A DNA stretch of 64,000 nucleotides from positions 185,756,071 through 185,820,070 of the forward strand of contig NC_084462.1 of assembly GCF_027409185.1 (NCBI RefSeq), read 5' to 3'. Shown piece after piece: positions 36,222-47,660 of this stretch. Numbering within the stretch: position 1 is the first letter of the stretch; each line of letters begins with the position of its first letter. This stretch comes from Cynocephalus volans (lineage: Eukaryota; Chordata; Mammalia; Dermoptera; Cynocephalidae). The translations under genes and the position numbers were made by a program. The notes beneath the pieces were generated by a model, which did no database searches, was not told where the DNA came from, and saw nothing but the letters and a program-made list of their open reading frames with translations.

Positions 36222-37189
36222 GTTGAAGGGCCCTTTTTTTATGAGGTGAAAGGGACTAAGTTCAGGATATCCCTAATATTTTGGGGCTTCTCAACATATT
36301 TCTTCTCTTGAACTCTCTTGGATTGTAAGTATTTGATTCATGAGGCACATTAGAAACAGGTCAAAAAGCTGCCACACCTTTCTGAGCATAAGACTAAATT
36401 CTTGACTAGGGGTGTAGATCACGGTGTTTTGCTTTGTTTCTCATGTATGTTTCAAATAAATATCAAAATGCATTAACATTGTGTCTAAACTCTTTTTCAA
36501 ATTAAAAAACTGTACAGTGGCAAATTACAGATAGTATAATAACAATTTTATATATATACTGTTTTGATTTTATTCTTGGTGTAAAAATACCAACAAAATT
36601 AAGAACATTGTATCCAAACTTTTTATTTATTTCTTTGTTTGTTTGATTGTTTTAACTTTGAGCACTGATGATGTCACTTTGATCTGAGTATCTGCTAAGG
36701 CCAGCTGGGCAATCTCGGACTAAGTAGGTTGAATGTTTTCTGTGGGTGTCTAAGGTTCTGTGAAAATATTTTCCTTTTGGAAGCCCGAGGCCTGTTACAA
36801 GGAGCTCTAACTAATTACAATAGAAATAAAAATGCATTCATATGGCGAGAATATCTAAAATGAAAAGAGCAGCTATACTGCTGAATAATCCAGCATTTTC
36901 CAAATATTAAAGAGAAGACGGATGCGAGAAAACGACCCTTTTTTGCAGAGTCTGATGTTCTAAGGTAAATTGTAGATTTGCATATGAATGACCAGTTGTT
37001 AGGATGCCACTTGTATTAAAGATCATACCACTTTCATGTAATTTTCTTTTCAAAAGAAGTTGTCCAAAATAAATTGATTTTATTTGTTTTGTTCTCTGCT
37101 GTGATCTCTAGTTTATTTACTTATTAAATGAGTCTTCCTTTCACCTGTTCCACAAATCTTGATTCCTGTAGCTTGACCATCATTCCTGA
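36222..37189. other. Non-genic interval upstream of V5
   Basis: A/T-rich sequence. No gene or confident repeat recognised. Confidence 0.5.
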
Positions 37190-39690
37190 GATTATATAAG
37201 TTCTCCACTTTTAATTCTCTTTGAAATATATTTTGTTATTTCTACACTTTTTACACAAATCTAAAAATTTTATAATGAGCTTGTTGATGTCTACAAAATG
37301 CTTACTGAGTATTTTACAGCAGATCCTTCCATAAATCTACAGACCAAACTTGGGATGAGTCATCTTATAATACTGAGTGTCCCAACTCATGAACATGGCT
37401 CCCATTTTCTTTGATTTAGGTTTGCTTTGGTTAATTTTATGAAATACTTTTCTTTTTTTTCACACACATATGTATCCTGCAATTTTTGTTTCTTTGACTT
37501 CTTTGTTTTTGTTTTAGATTTACTCGTGTCTTTTTAGTTGTATTAAAGATGATAGTACACACACACACACACACACGAAATTACAATACAATTATATTTA
37601 TATTATATAATTGCAATTTTACATTCTCAAGCTTTCAATTAATTTTTGAAAGGTAAATTCATAAAAATAATTTTTATTTAATTAAATAATGTATTAACTT
37701 CCCAATCCCCATTTTCAAATAACATCACATTAGTGACTTTTATGAGTTCAATATGTGAGCTTTTAAGGAACAAATTAAATCCTTAGCAAGAGTAATCATT
37801 TTTCTATATGCCTGAAACAAATAAGCAAAATTTAAAATTAAAAACATAATATTATTCACATTAGCAACCACAAAAATAAAATATTTAGTTATAAATCTAA
37901 GTAAATACTGAAAAATCTATCGAAAAAGAAAAAAAAAGAATGTCTGATGAATGAATAAATTAAATGGGGAGATACTTCATGACATGAATGAGAGGCTTGA
38001 TGTTGCGCAAACGTCAGTTCTTGTCAACCTGATCTATAGGTTGAACCTAGTCACAATCAAAATCCCAGAAACTAACTTCATGCATTTCGACGAATGGATT
38101 CTAAAGTCTTTATGGAGAGATGAAAGACCCAGAGTAGCCAAAACAATTTTTTATTGATTATGAATGTTCGTGAGACACAGAGCTGATTGTCACTCCTCGT
38201 GCCCAATATGTTTAGGCCAGATTCTTGCTGACAGCCTGCCCGTGCCAGGACAACATCAAAGAAGAACATTGTTGGAGGACAACGTCGTCTGACTTTAAGA
38301 CCTTCTGTGAAGTAACAGTTATCAACACAGTGTAGTATCAGTGACAGAACAGACAAATAGATCAATTAAAGAGGACACGGAGCAAGAAACAAACCCACAT
38401 AAAAATAAACAATAGATCTTCGATAAACGATGAGAAAAAAATACAATAGAGAAAATATTGTTTTTTAAACAACTGGTACTGAAACACGGTGGCATCCATT
38501 TTCAAAATATAATAATAAGGCATGTGGACACAGAGATTACATACTTCATAAAATAAAATTATAGTGGTTCTCAGCCCTAAATGTAAAATTCAAAACCATG
38601 AAACTATATAAAGGAAGCACAGAAGAAAATCTAGATGACCTTATGTTTAATGACTTTTTAGATATAACACTAAAGGCACAGTTCATCAACGAGATATAAT
38701 TAATAAAATATTGTTCATTTAAATTTAAAATGTCCTGTCACAAAAGTTACTGTCAAAACTATTTTTAAATAGATAATGTCAAAACAATTTTTAACAATAT
38801 TATAATGGTAGAAAATATTGAAAAAGATATAACTGATGATTAGCTGTTATCCAAAATATAAAAATAATACTTAGAAACTCAAAATGTATTTTTAAAGAAA
38901 TTCCAATGTATCTGATTGAAAACTGGGTCATAAACCTTTCTAGGTACCTGACCAATAAATATAAACAGAGGGTAAATAGGGATTTTAAAAATGCTTCGCA
39001 CCACATGTAGTTGGAAAAATGGAAATTAAAGCAATAATTTGATACCATTTTGCACCAACTAGAACGGCCAGAAGTCAAAACACTTAAAATTGCCAAATTC
39101 GGGGGAGGATGAGGACAAAGAGAAACTCTTGTTCATTGTTGGTGGGAGTAAAAAATGTTACAGCTACTTTGGCAGTTTCCTACAAAACTAAAGGTGCACT
39201 AGGAATAATCCAGTCATCACACAACTTGTTGCATTCCCAAAGAACCTAAAAACATTTCCACACAAAACCCTGCACATGCATGTTCATAGCAATTTTATTT
39301 ATAAAGCTACCAAGTTGCTAAAACTTGGAAGCAACCAAGACACCCTTCAGTAGGTGGATGATTAAATATAATGTTGTACATTCAGACAATGTACTATAAT
39401 TCAGCACTAAAAAGCACTAAGTTATTAAGCCATGAAAATACATTGGGAAACATAGATGCATTTTACTAAGTGAAAAAAGCCTGCATGAAAGATTGTAAAC
39501 TGCATGATTCCAACTATGTGATAATCTAAAAATTCCAAAACTGTGGAGAAAGTGGAAGGGTCTGTGGTTGACAGAGGTTTTCAAAGCAGTAAATACTGTG
39601 TGGGATACTATAGCACAGTATTGTGAACTACAGGTGCTTTGTTGTGCAGCAGATCTCTAGAAATATTCATCCTGCATACCTGAAGCATTA
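37190..39690. mobile_element. Old L1 in inverted (twin-primed-like) layout
   Basis: 37190-37540 is L1 ORF2 on the minus strand. From about 37700 to 39690 ORF2 continues on the plus strand to the C-terminal block and 3'UTR, with many stops. A short AC run lies at 37558-37576, and an AT-tailed repeat (38147-38248) interrupts ORF2. Opposite orientations with the inverted part derived from upstream ORF2 suggest 5' inversion at insertion. Confidence 0.65.
38147..38248 (-). mobile_element. Short AT-tailed interspersed repeat, copy 2
   Basis: Shares ATGAATGTTCGTGAGACACA and AGAGCTGATTGTCACTCCTC with copy 1, and splits an L1 (GCCAAAACAAT on the left, GACAACATCAAAGAAGAAC on the right). Confidence 0.65.
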
Positions 39691-39764
39691 AAAACACTGA
39701 TCACTGAAGGTGATAAAACAAATGGCACAACCTTCTTTAAAGAAGTGTATTTAAGCATAATATT

Positions 39765-40460
39765 CCATCATTACAGTTTGGTGAAGACTGATACCACATG
39801 CAAGCGTTATGGAACATGTTATGGAGATTCCTCAAGCAACTACAGACAGATGTACCATGAAATCCAGCAACTTCACTGTAGGGCATATGATGAAAGGAAT
39901 GGAAATTATCATGTTGAAGGGACACCTGCACTCCCATGTTTATCACATTTGTACTCACATCAGTTTAGAGCTGTGTCCAACCTAATTGTTCATTGACAGA
40001 TGACTGGATAAGAAAAATGTTTATATATACACAATGGAAAAATTTTCTGCCGTAAAGAAGAATGAAATATTGCTGTTCACAGCAACATGGATGAGACTGG
40101 AGAATATTACATTAAGCGACATACAGCAGGCACAGAGAGAAACCCCACATGTCCTCACTCATAAGTGTGGGCTAAAAAATAAACAAATAAAAAGAAAGAA
40201 GATAAAACAATCACAATCATACACTGGATGCTCAGAAGGAGAGAACAGAGCTGAGGTACCAGAGGTGAGAAAGGGGAAGTGGGAGAGAAGTAAGGGAAGA
40301 ATTAGTAAAAGACCACAGAAAATGATAACATTGCATAGGGCTGAATATACTAATTATCCTGAATTGAGCATCACATTTTATCCGAAGGTGTTGATATTCA
40401 ACTCTGTACCCACAGATACATACTATAGACTCTATTACAATAAAAAATTAAAATTAAAAT
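39765..40460 (+). mobile_element. L1 LINE 3' end
   Basis: ORF2 C-terminal region with stops (for example 40034-40462, containing LLFTATWMRLENITLS), then 3'UTR ending in an A-rich tail near 40460. Confidence 0.8.
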
Positions 40461-41344
40461 AAATTTAACAAAACCTGATGTCACAGAGTTAGCACAGGTA
40501 ATATCCTGTTTTTACTTTCAGGTTTTATTTATTTTTTTTTATTTTTGTGACTGGCCTATATGGAGATCTGATCACGTGACTTTGCTGTTTTAAGGTTGTG
40601 CTCTAAGCAACTGAGATAACAGGTCAGCCTAAAAAAATTTGCTTCTTTTAAGCAACATTCGAAGATTCAAATTTTTAATATATATATGCAAAGATCTCTC
40701 AGATATGTTACACAAACTCACGAAAATAAATCCAATCACAGTCAAGATAAAACCAGTGATAAAAAATTATAAAACTGTGTTTAAACATTAAATTACATGA
40801 TTTGCACTTTGGTACACACATATTTTCTGATATAAGAGAGTTAACATATCTTTAACTTAACATTATACAGACTTAAATTTTCAACATACATTTACAAAGA
40901 CCTCAATAGATAAATTACAGGTATTCACTAAAATAATCGTGCCTCTAGTAAGCCTATAAACTCAAAGGCAATAATACTGCTTGGATAAGATTGACATTTT
41001 TCAATTACATAGGAAGAAGTGTAAACAGCAATTTTTAATTATGTACTGTTGGAAAATGAATGTTTTTAAAAGAGAAAACAAAATAAGGCAAACATTATTG
41101 CAGAGTTCAATATTTCAGAGTTTCACATCTTCCACATTTGGTCTAGAAGATCAATATATTAGCAACCAGTTTTTCAACATCTATCTTTTAAAATGTTCAA
41201 ACTGATATAAATTTATTTTGCATTGCAAAGAGTCAAAAGCATCTTAGGACAATTGTGACAATAAATAAATAAATATACCTGGTGCACATCGCAGGCCCGT
41301 CTGCAGTGACAACACATAGAAAAGTGGGCACTGTTTATAACAGC
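40461..41344. other. Non-genic interval
   Basis: A/T-rich. 40535-40635 has a TTTTTGTGACTGGCC start and may be a decayed tRNA-type SINE. No gene recognised. Confidence 0.45.
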
Positions 41345-43895
41345 CTCTAATGATTCTTTGCATTTCTGTGGTATCGGTTGTAATGTCTCCTTTTTCATTT
41401 CTGGTTTCTGTTATATGGGTCTTCTCTCCTCCTGTGTTTGTTAAACTAGGTAATGATTTGTCTATTTTATTTATCTTCTCGAAAAACCAACTTTTTCTTT
41501 TGTTGATCTTTTCTATTGTTTATTGGGTCTCTGATTCATTTAGTTCTGCTCTGATCTTAATTTTTTCTTTCCATCTTCTTCCTTTAGGCTTAGATTGTTG
41601 TTGTGATTCAAGTTCTTTGATTCATAGTGTAAGGTCATTTATTTGAAGTCCTTACATTCTTTTTATATAAGCATTAATTGCAAGATATTTGCCTCTTAGT
41701 ACTGCTCTTGCAGTATCCTACAGGTTTTGCTATGATGTACCTTTATTTTCTTTAGCCTCTGGAAATGTTTTGACTGCCTGTTCATTTTCTTCTTGGACCC
41801 AGAGGTCATTCAGGAGCCTATATTTACTTTCCATGTATTTGTAAAGCTTCCAGAGTTTTCCTTGTTCTTTATTTCCAGTTTTAGTCCGTTATGGACTGAA
41901 AAGATAGTTGGAATGATTTCAACTTTTAAAAATTTGCTGAGACTAGTTCTGTGACCTAATATGTGGTCTCTCCTGGAGAATGTACCATGAGCTGGTGAGA
42001 AGAAAGTGTGTTGTATAGAGGCAGGATACAAAATAAATGCCCCAAATCAGTAGCATTCACATATTAAATAATGAATTAACAGAAAGAGAAATAGAGTAAG
42101 CCCATTTACAATTTTCACAAAAAAATAAGATACCTAGGGAACAATTTAACCAAGGAAGTGAAAGACTACTCCAATGAGAACTACCAAACACTTCAGAAAG
42201 AAATTTAAGAAGTCACAAAAAGATCGAGAGATATTCCATGCTCTTGGATTGAAAGAATTAACATTGTGAAAGTGTTTATACTAACCAAAGTGTTCTACAG
42301 ATTCAATGCAATCCCCATCAAAATACAAATGATATTCTTCACAGAAATGGGAAAAAACGATCTTACTTTTCATATGGAAAAACAAAAGACCCCAAAAAAC
42401 CAAAGTCACTCTGAGCAAAATATAAAGGCAGAGGCATAACACTACCTGACTTCAAATTATACTTCAAAGCTATTATAATGAAAACAGCTTGGTACTGGTA
42501 TAAAAATAGACATTCAGACCAGTGTGTTAGAATTGAGAACCAGAAATCACTCCTCAGACTTATAGCCATCTGATATTAGACAAAGGCAACAAAGAACTAC
42601 ATTTGGGAAAGGACTGCCTCTTCGACAAGTATTGCTGTGGCAACTGGATATCCATGTGCGGAAGAATGAAACTAGATATGCGTCTCTCACCATACACTAA
42701 CACCAACTCAAAATGGATTAAAGACTAAAGCATAAGACCTGAAACTGTAAAATTACTAAGGGTAAATATAAGTGACAAACTTCAGCTGTTAGGTCAGGGC
42801 ACAGGCTTTATGAACGTGAGCCTGTAAGCACAAGCATCAGAAGAAAAAAAAAATAAACAAATGGGACAATATGAAACTAAAAAGTTTCTGAACAGCAAAG
42901 GAAACAATCAACAGCATGAAAAGGCAACCTACAGATTGGGAGAAAATTTTTGCTAAATATGCCTCCAACAAGGGGTTAATATCCAGAATATACATAGAAC
43001 TCAAGCAATTATACAGAAAAAAGCAAATAATCCATGTAAAAAATGGGCAAAGGAAGTGAACAGAGAGTTTTCAAAGGAAGACATACACATGGCCAGCAGA
43101 TATATGAAAAAAATGCTCAACATCTCTAGTCATCTGGGAAATGCAAATTAAAACTACATTGAGATACCACCTTACCCCAGTTAGACTGGCTATAATCAAA
43201 AAGATGGTGAATAACAAATGCTGGCAAAGATGGGATCAGAAGGGAACACTATTTAACTTTTGGTTGGACTGTAAATTAATACAAATACTATGGAAAGGAG
43301 TATAGAGGTTTCTTAAACAACTACACATAGAACTACCATATGATCCAGCAATCCCCCATCTCGGTATATGCCCAGAGTAATGGAAATCATCATGCCAAGT
43401 GATACCTGCAATCCCATGGTCACTGCAGCTCTGTTTACAATAGACAAGACATGGAACCCACCTACATGTCTATCGATGGATGATTGGATAAGGAAACAGT
43501 TATATATATATATATATATGCCATGATATATTACACTACCATAAAAAGAATGAAATACTCCCATTTTCAAGAAAATTAATGAGCCTGGTGAAACTTATGT
43601 TGAGTGAAATAAGCAAAGCACAGAGGGATAAATGCCTCATGTGCTCACTCGTATGTGTGAGCTGAGAGAGAAAGGAAGGATGGAAAGACAGACCATGGTA
43701 GTGCCTCGGTCTTACAAATGGAGAGAACATTCCTAGGGTTACAAAGAAGAGAGGCTGGGAAAGGTGGACGGGGAGTGTGGTTGGGTACAAGTGTGTGGAG
43801 GACAAGGGGTTCAAAATTAATTTCTGGCAATGGTTATGTCCCCAGCATGAATCTGGCCCTCACATTGTGGGCACATGGGATGACAATTAGCATCG

Positions 43896-43930
<35 letters not shown>
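41345..43930. mobile_element. L1 LINE with 5' inversion
   Basis: 41345-42020 is middle ORF2 on the minus strand. 42022-43796 is later ORF2 on the plus strand through to the C-terminal block and 3'UTR. The inverted part maps upstream of the forward part, with the switch near 42022, as expected of twin priming. The 3' end (43797-43929) carries the CAGCATGAATCTGGCC... sequence shared with the AT-tailed repeats and ends in (AT)n. Confidence 0.8.
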
Positions 43931-43931
<1 letters not shown>

Positions 43932-44049
43932 AGTTATTTCACTGGATCAATTATAAATACACAGATGACATGTTTCCATGTCTGTGATTTCTTAGGAATC
44001 ATGACACAGCAACCTCACATCCTAACAACTTAGCACTTTTAGGACATTG

Positions 44050-44235
44050 TATCAGTGTTCTTCAACATCAGCCCTGTTGATGTTTGGGACTAAGTAAATT
44101 CCTGCAGTGGGTGCTGTCCTGAGCATTGCAGGATGATTGACATCTTCAATGGTCTTTTTACCATAGATATCACTGGGACACCCACCCCCCCAATTGTGAC
44201 AGTGAGTTGTCTTCAGGCATCACCAAATGCCTTGT
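44050..44235 (+). mobile_element. MER5A-type hAT DNA transposon remnant
   Basis: Contains GTGCTGTCCTGAGCATTGCA followed by GATG..., the ACCCCCC-rich block and CAATTGTGACA...GTCTTCAGGCATCACCAAATG, in the order of MER5A. Confidence 0.75.
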
Positions 44236-44751
44236 GAAAATATAGCTGTGTAAATACTTGACCCCACCCAATGTCAGCATATACAGCATTAGTCAGATCA
44301 ATCAAAAGGAAAGGCATTGATGAACCAAGATAGGGGAGGATTCATTAGAATGAGAGTTGGAGGAGATCCATCTGAGGACGGAGGGAAGATTAGAGAGTCA
44401 ACAGGAGAATGATCAATGCACTAAATGTCTATAAACTTGACAACTTACACTATGTGGTCACCTGTATTACAATCAAAGACCTTACTAAGAAATATCATTC
44501 TACATCCTGTCCTGAGAGAGACAGGTAAAGTCAGGAAGTCCTGGATCCCAAAGGGGAAAAAAAAGTGATGTGGAAAGTGATGAAACTGAACTGCGTTTAC
44601 TGTGTTGGGAGGCTTTTGGGGGGCAGGTCCTGGTGGGAAACCACAGCTTCTGAGGGAAACCCCGCCATGCCTTCCACTGCAGCTGCCCTGCGGTTGACCT
44701 GCTGGGTGAGTCCACAGTGCTCCGTGGAGGTCCCCTGCACTCCTGCAGGGG
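44236..44751. other. 3' flank of V6
   Basis: No gene recognised. Overlapping minus-strand frames run out of V6 by chance. Confidence 0.5.
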
Positions 44752-44782
44752 GATTTGTGTGTGGACGCACACTGCCTCTGCT

Positions 44783-45221
44783 TCTCTTGCACAGTACCAC
44801 ACAGCCATGTCCTCGGCAGTCATGGAGCTGACTGCAGGAAAAACTGGTTTTTAGACACATCTCTGGAGTTGAAGACTCAATTCTTGATGGACAGGCTGCA
44901 GTGTCATTGCTCATAATGACAAATGTACCACATCCACTACAGCTCCTACCCAAGGGCTGATAGGATCAGTTCAAAGCAGAAACCACTGGTTGTGATAAAG
45001 AATCTGGAGATAGCACAGGTAAGGGAGAGCCTCTCCAAGGGCTTCACCACTGTTGAGCCCAACTCCTGAACCTGCACCTGAAGGAAGACACTTGGGAATA
45101 GAGAGAATCAGTCTCTTTCAGTCATGTACACTCACAGCCATCCCCAGAGACCCATGTCTGACAACTGAGACATTCTTTGGGGAGCTGTCACCAGGCAATG
45201 AGGAAGATCCAATAATTTCAT
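44783..45221 (-). pseudogene. IGHV: V6: IGHV4-like pseudogene
   Basis: The leader exon 45176-45221 keeps ATG (45219-45221), but the donor reads GAATGT where GTGAGT is expected. The acceptor AG of the V exon (high end about 45080) is changed to AA. FR1, FR2 and FR3 are recognisable, with the conserved FR2 Trp lost, a one-base deletion in FR3 (after the CTGCAG codons) and the end YCAR intact. The RSS is ruined: the heptamer position reads AGCAGAG, and an ACACAAATC nonamer-like motif sits only 15 bases further on (44752-44760). Three bases upstream of the ATG the normal 5'UTR is replaced by an inserted repeat (45222-45387), which also pushes the promoter away. Confidence 0.9.
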
Positions 45222-45387
45222 CTACTTTATTTATTGATTTGTTTGGAATATTCATGAGATACAAAGCTGATTGCCCCCCCCCTGCCCATGATGTGGGGGC
45301 CAGATTAATATTAGGTACATACTCATTACCAGAAATTGCTTTTGTACCCTTTGTCATCTTCTTTTAGACCTCAATCTTTTTTTTTTC
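45222..45387 (-). mobile_element. Short interspersed repeat, copy 4, inserted at the V6 start codon
   Basis: The plus strand has GGAATATTCATGAGATACAA and AGCTGATTGCC as in copy 1, then GAAATTGCTTTTGTACCC and a T run. On the gene strand it lies between the V6 5'UTR remnant and the ATG. Confidence 0.6.
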
Positions 45388-46031
45388 AACAAAGACTTCT
45401 GTTCTGTCTGAGGAGAACGCAGTTAGCTTCCACAGACCAACAGTAGATTTTACCATAGGGACTGAAAAGAGATTTTTAAGTGCAGAATCCTGTGTCTCAT
45501 AAGTGGAGAGGCACTAAAATCACAGGAAAGCCTGATCAGTGTAGAATCTGATGTGCACCTGCAAGGGACGGTGGTCGGATGTAAAATCCACTGGATTTAA
45601 CTGGTCTCTGGACCTGGTTCAGCCTTTTCTTGCTTCTAATCTGAGTTTCAAAGAGTATCTTTAAAGGAAAACTCCACTGAGGGCTCTGCCCTGAGCCTGT
45701 CTGGTAAATACTCACAAGGTCCTCTGAAGTTCTTCAGGACTCTGATTTTGGTGACCACACCAGTCACTCTGATTTCATAAGTGACACTCTGACTAGTGTG
45801 CATGTGAGAATATGTCCTCCTGCTACAATGAGAGCTCTAGTTCAGAGATGTCAGTGGTAAACCCAGAGGCATGAATCTAGAGGGGATTTCTGGGAAACTC
45901 TTTGATGAAGAGGAAGCCCAAGAGCACAAACATAAACCAGCACTTAACCTCCACCTGCACCTGCTCCAGGGCTGGTGCTTGCTCAGTGTGTCCTGCGCGC
46001 CCCCTGGTGGTCCGGCACACCCCTGCATGGA
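45388..46031. other. Interval between V6 5' flank and V7 3' flank
   Basis: Upstream sequence of V6 followed by the 3' flank of V7. No octamer match was seen at the expected distance for V6. No other gene recognised. Confidence 0.45.
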
Positions 46032-46070
46032 GGTTTGTGTCTGGGCACAGACTGACTTGCCCTCACTGTG
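46032..46070 (-). promoter_or_regulatory. V7 recombination signal sequence (23-RSS)
   Basis: Heptamer CACAGTG (46064-46070), 23-bp spacer and nonamer ACACAAACC (46032-46040) on the minus strand. All canonical. Confidence 0.95.
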
Positions 46071-46534
46071 TCTCTTGCACAGTAATACACGGCTGTGTCC
46101 TCGGACTTCAGGCTGTCCATTTGCAGATAAACAGTGCTTTTGGAATCTTCTCTTGAGATGGTGAATCTGCCTGTCACCGATGCAGCATAGGCTGTGCTGT
46201 AACTATTAGCTTTGTTTCTAATGAGACCGACCCACTCCAGCCCCTTTCCTGGAGCCTGGCGGACCCAGTGCATGTAGTAGTCACTGAAGGTGAATCCAGA
46301 TCCTACACAGGAGAGTCTCAGAGACCCTCCAGGCTGGACCAAGCCTCCTCCAGACTCCACCAGCTGCACCTCACACTGGACACCTGAAAACACAGAGACA
46401 TCCTGGTCAGAAAATGACACTCAAATCCACTTGTTTTCTCATGCATATCCACTGGCATTTTCAATGTTTCTTGGTCTCCATAAATCACCTTTTACAAGTG
46501 CAATAAGGAAAACCCATCTCATCCCAATGTCCAT
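46071..46534 (-). CDS. IGHV: V7: IGHV3 heavy-chain variable gene, apparently functional
   Basis: Leader exon 46489-46534 (ATG 46532-46534; [15 protein letters not shown]; donor GTGATT), a 105-bp intron and V exon 46071-46383. Splicing gives GVQC and then mature [22 protein letters not shown]. All core features are intact: [34 protein letters not shown] and YYCAR. CDR2 ([12 protein letters not shown]) is the long form with two extra residues seen in the IGHV3-72/-73 type. The in-frame ATG inside the intron is not used. The perfect RSS (46032-46070) and octamer (46659-46666) make this a strong candidate for a working gene. Its promoter flank is close to that of V2, so the two share an ancestor. 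Confidence 0.95.
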
Positions 46535-46658
46535 GGTGGGTCGTCTGTGTTCAGTCCCGATCACCTAGTTGGAGCACCTGGGAATCTGAGGCTGGGGATC
46601 GTCTCCCAGAGCTGCAGGGTCAGGGCTGGGCTGGTTTTCATCAGCAAAGGGAGGCCCT

Positions 46659-46666
46659 ATTTGCAT
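46659..46666 (-). promoter_or_regulatory. V7 promoter octamer ATGCAAAT
   Basis: A perfect octamer 125 bp upstream of the V7 ATG, the same spacing as in V2. Confidence 0.9.
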
Positions 46667-47214
46667 GTTCTCCTGCTATATAGCTAGACCTGGGGTGGGA
46701 CTCCTATACAGGGGACACTTCCCAGAGCAGGGGACACTGTCCATAAATAGTTTTGTGGTGATTGAGGAAGTGCGTTTTTTTAATGGTGTGATTGTGCTGT
46801 GATATACTCTTAACACTCAACACCCTGATTCATTTTTACACAAGCACAGTAATCATGTGTGTGTATCAATGTTCCTTCCATTTTACAGATTAAGAACAAA
46901 CCCAGAACTGTAGGTGACATGTGCAGTGTCTGAATGAATTATCAGTGCCATCCCAGTGTCTGGGGCTGTGCTTCTCACACCGGATCACATTCCTCCCTGA
47001 ACACACTCCGGGACAGAGTTGGACCTTCCTAGTGAGGTTTGCAGGACCTTTTTTCTATAATGAGAACATGTGTGATGTATTTCATTCTACATTTTACCTA
47101 AAAACACGAATAGAGCTAGAATCCATTCAGATGAGTTTTAAGAGTCTCTGTCACTTCACACATTTTCATCTGTCTTTCTATCACTCCTTCCCTACCCAAG
47201 TATCTGTTTAATTG
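46667..47214. other. Non-genic interval upstream of V7
   Basis: No gene recognised. Scattered similarity to the flank upstream of V2 (around 11930-12340). Confidence 0.45.
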
Positions 47215-47660
47215 CAATAACTTTACCGAGGTATAATTGACATTTATCAAACTTCACAAAAAGTGTGCAAATAGCAAGCATTGTTATCAATATAATGAAC
47301 AAATCAATTACTCTCAATATTTATTCTTCAGTAATTTCTTTTTTTTTTATTCTTCCCTTCCTCTACTTTACCACCAGGTAACTACTGAAATTTCTTTTTT
47401 TACTTTCTATTAGTTTTAATTTTCTTGAAATCATAAAAATTGAATGACATACTATGTACTTTATCTTCTTTGCTTTTTCTACTTGAGGTACATACCTGTG
47501 AATTTAACCATCTTGTGTGTATCAACTATTTATTGGTTGTAATGATGGGCAGTGTTCAAATTAATGAATTTAAAACAGTTTGTCTATTAAGCTGCTGATT
47601 AATATTTGGATATTTTCTAGTTTCTTGGTCCTACAAATACAGCTGCTGCTCAGCATGGAG
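47215..47660 (-). mobile_element. Old L1M-type LINE 3' end
   Basis: Begins with the ATAACTTTACCGAGGTATAA-type block and continues as an L1M 3' region on the minus strand, ending near TACAAATACAGCTGCTGCTC. Diverged. Confidence 0.6.
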
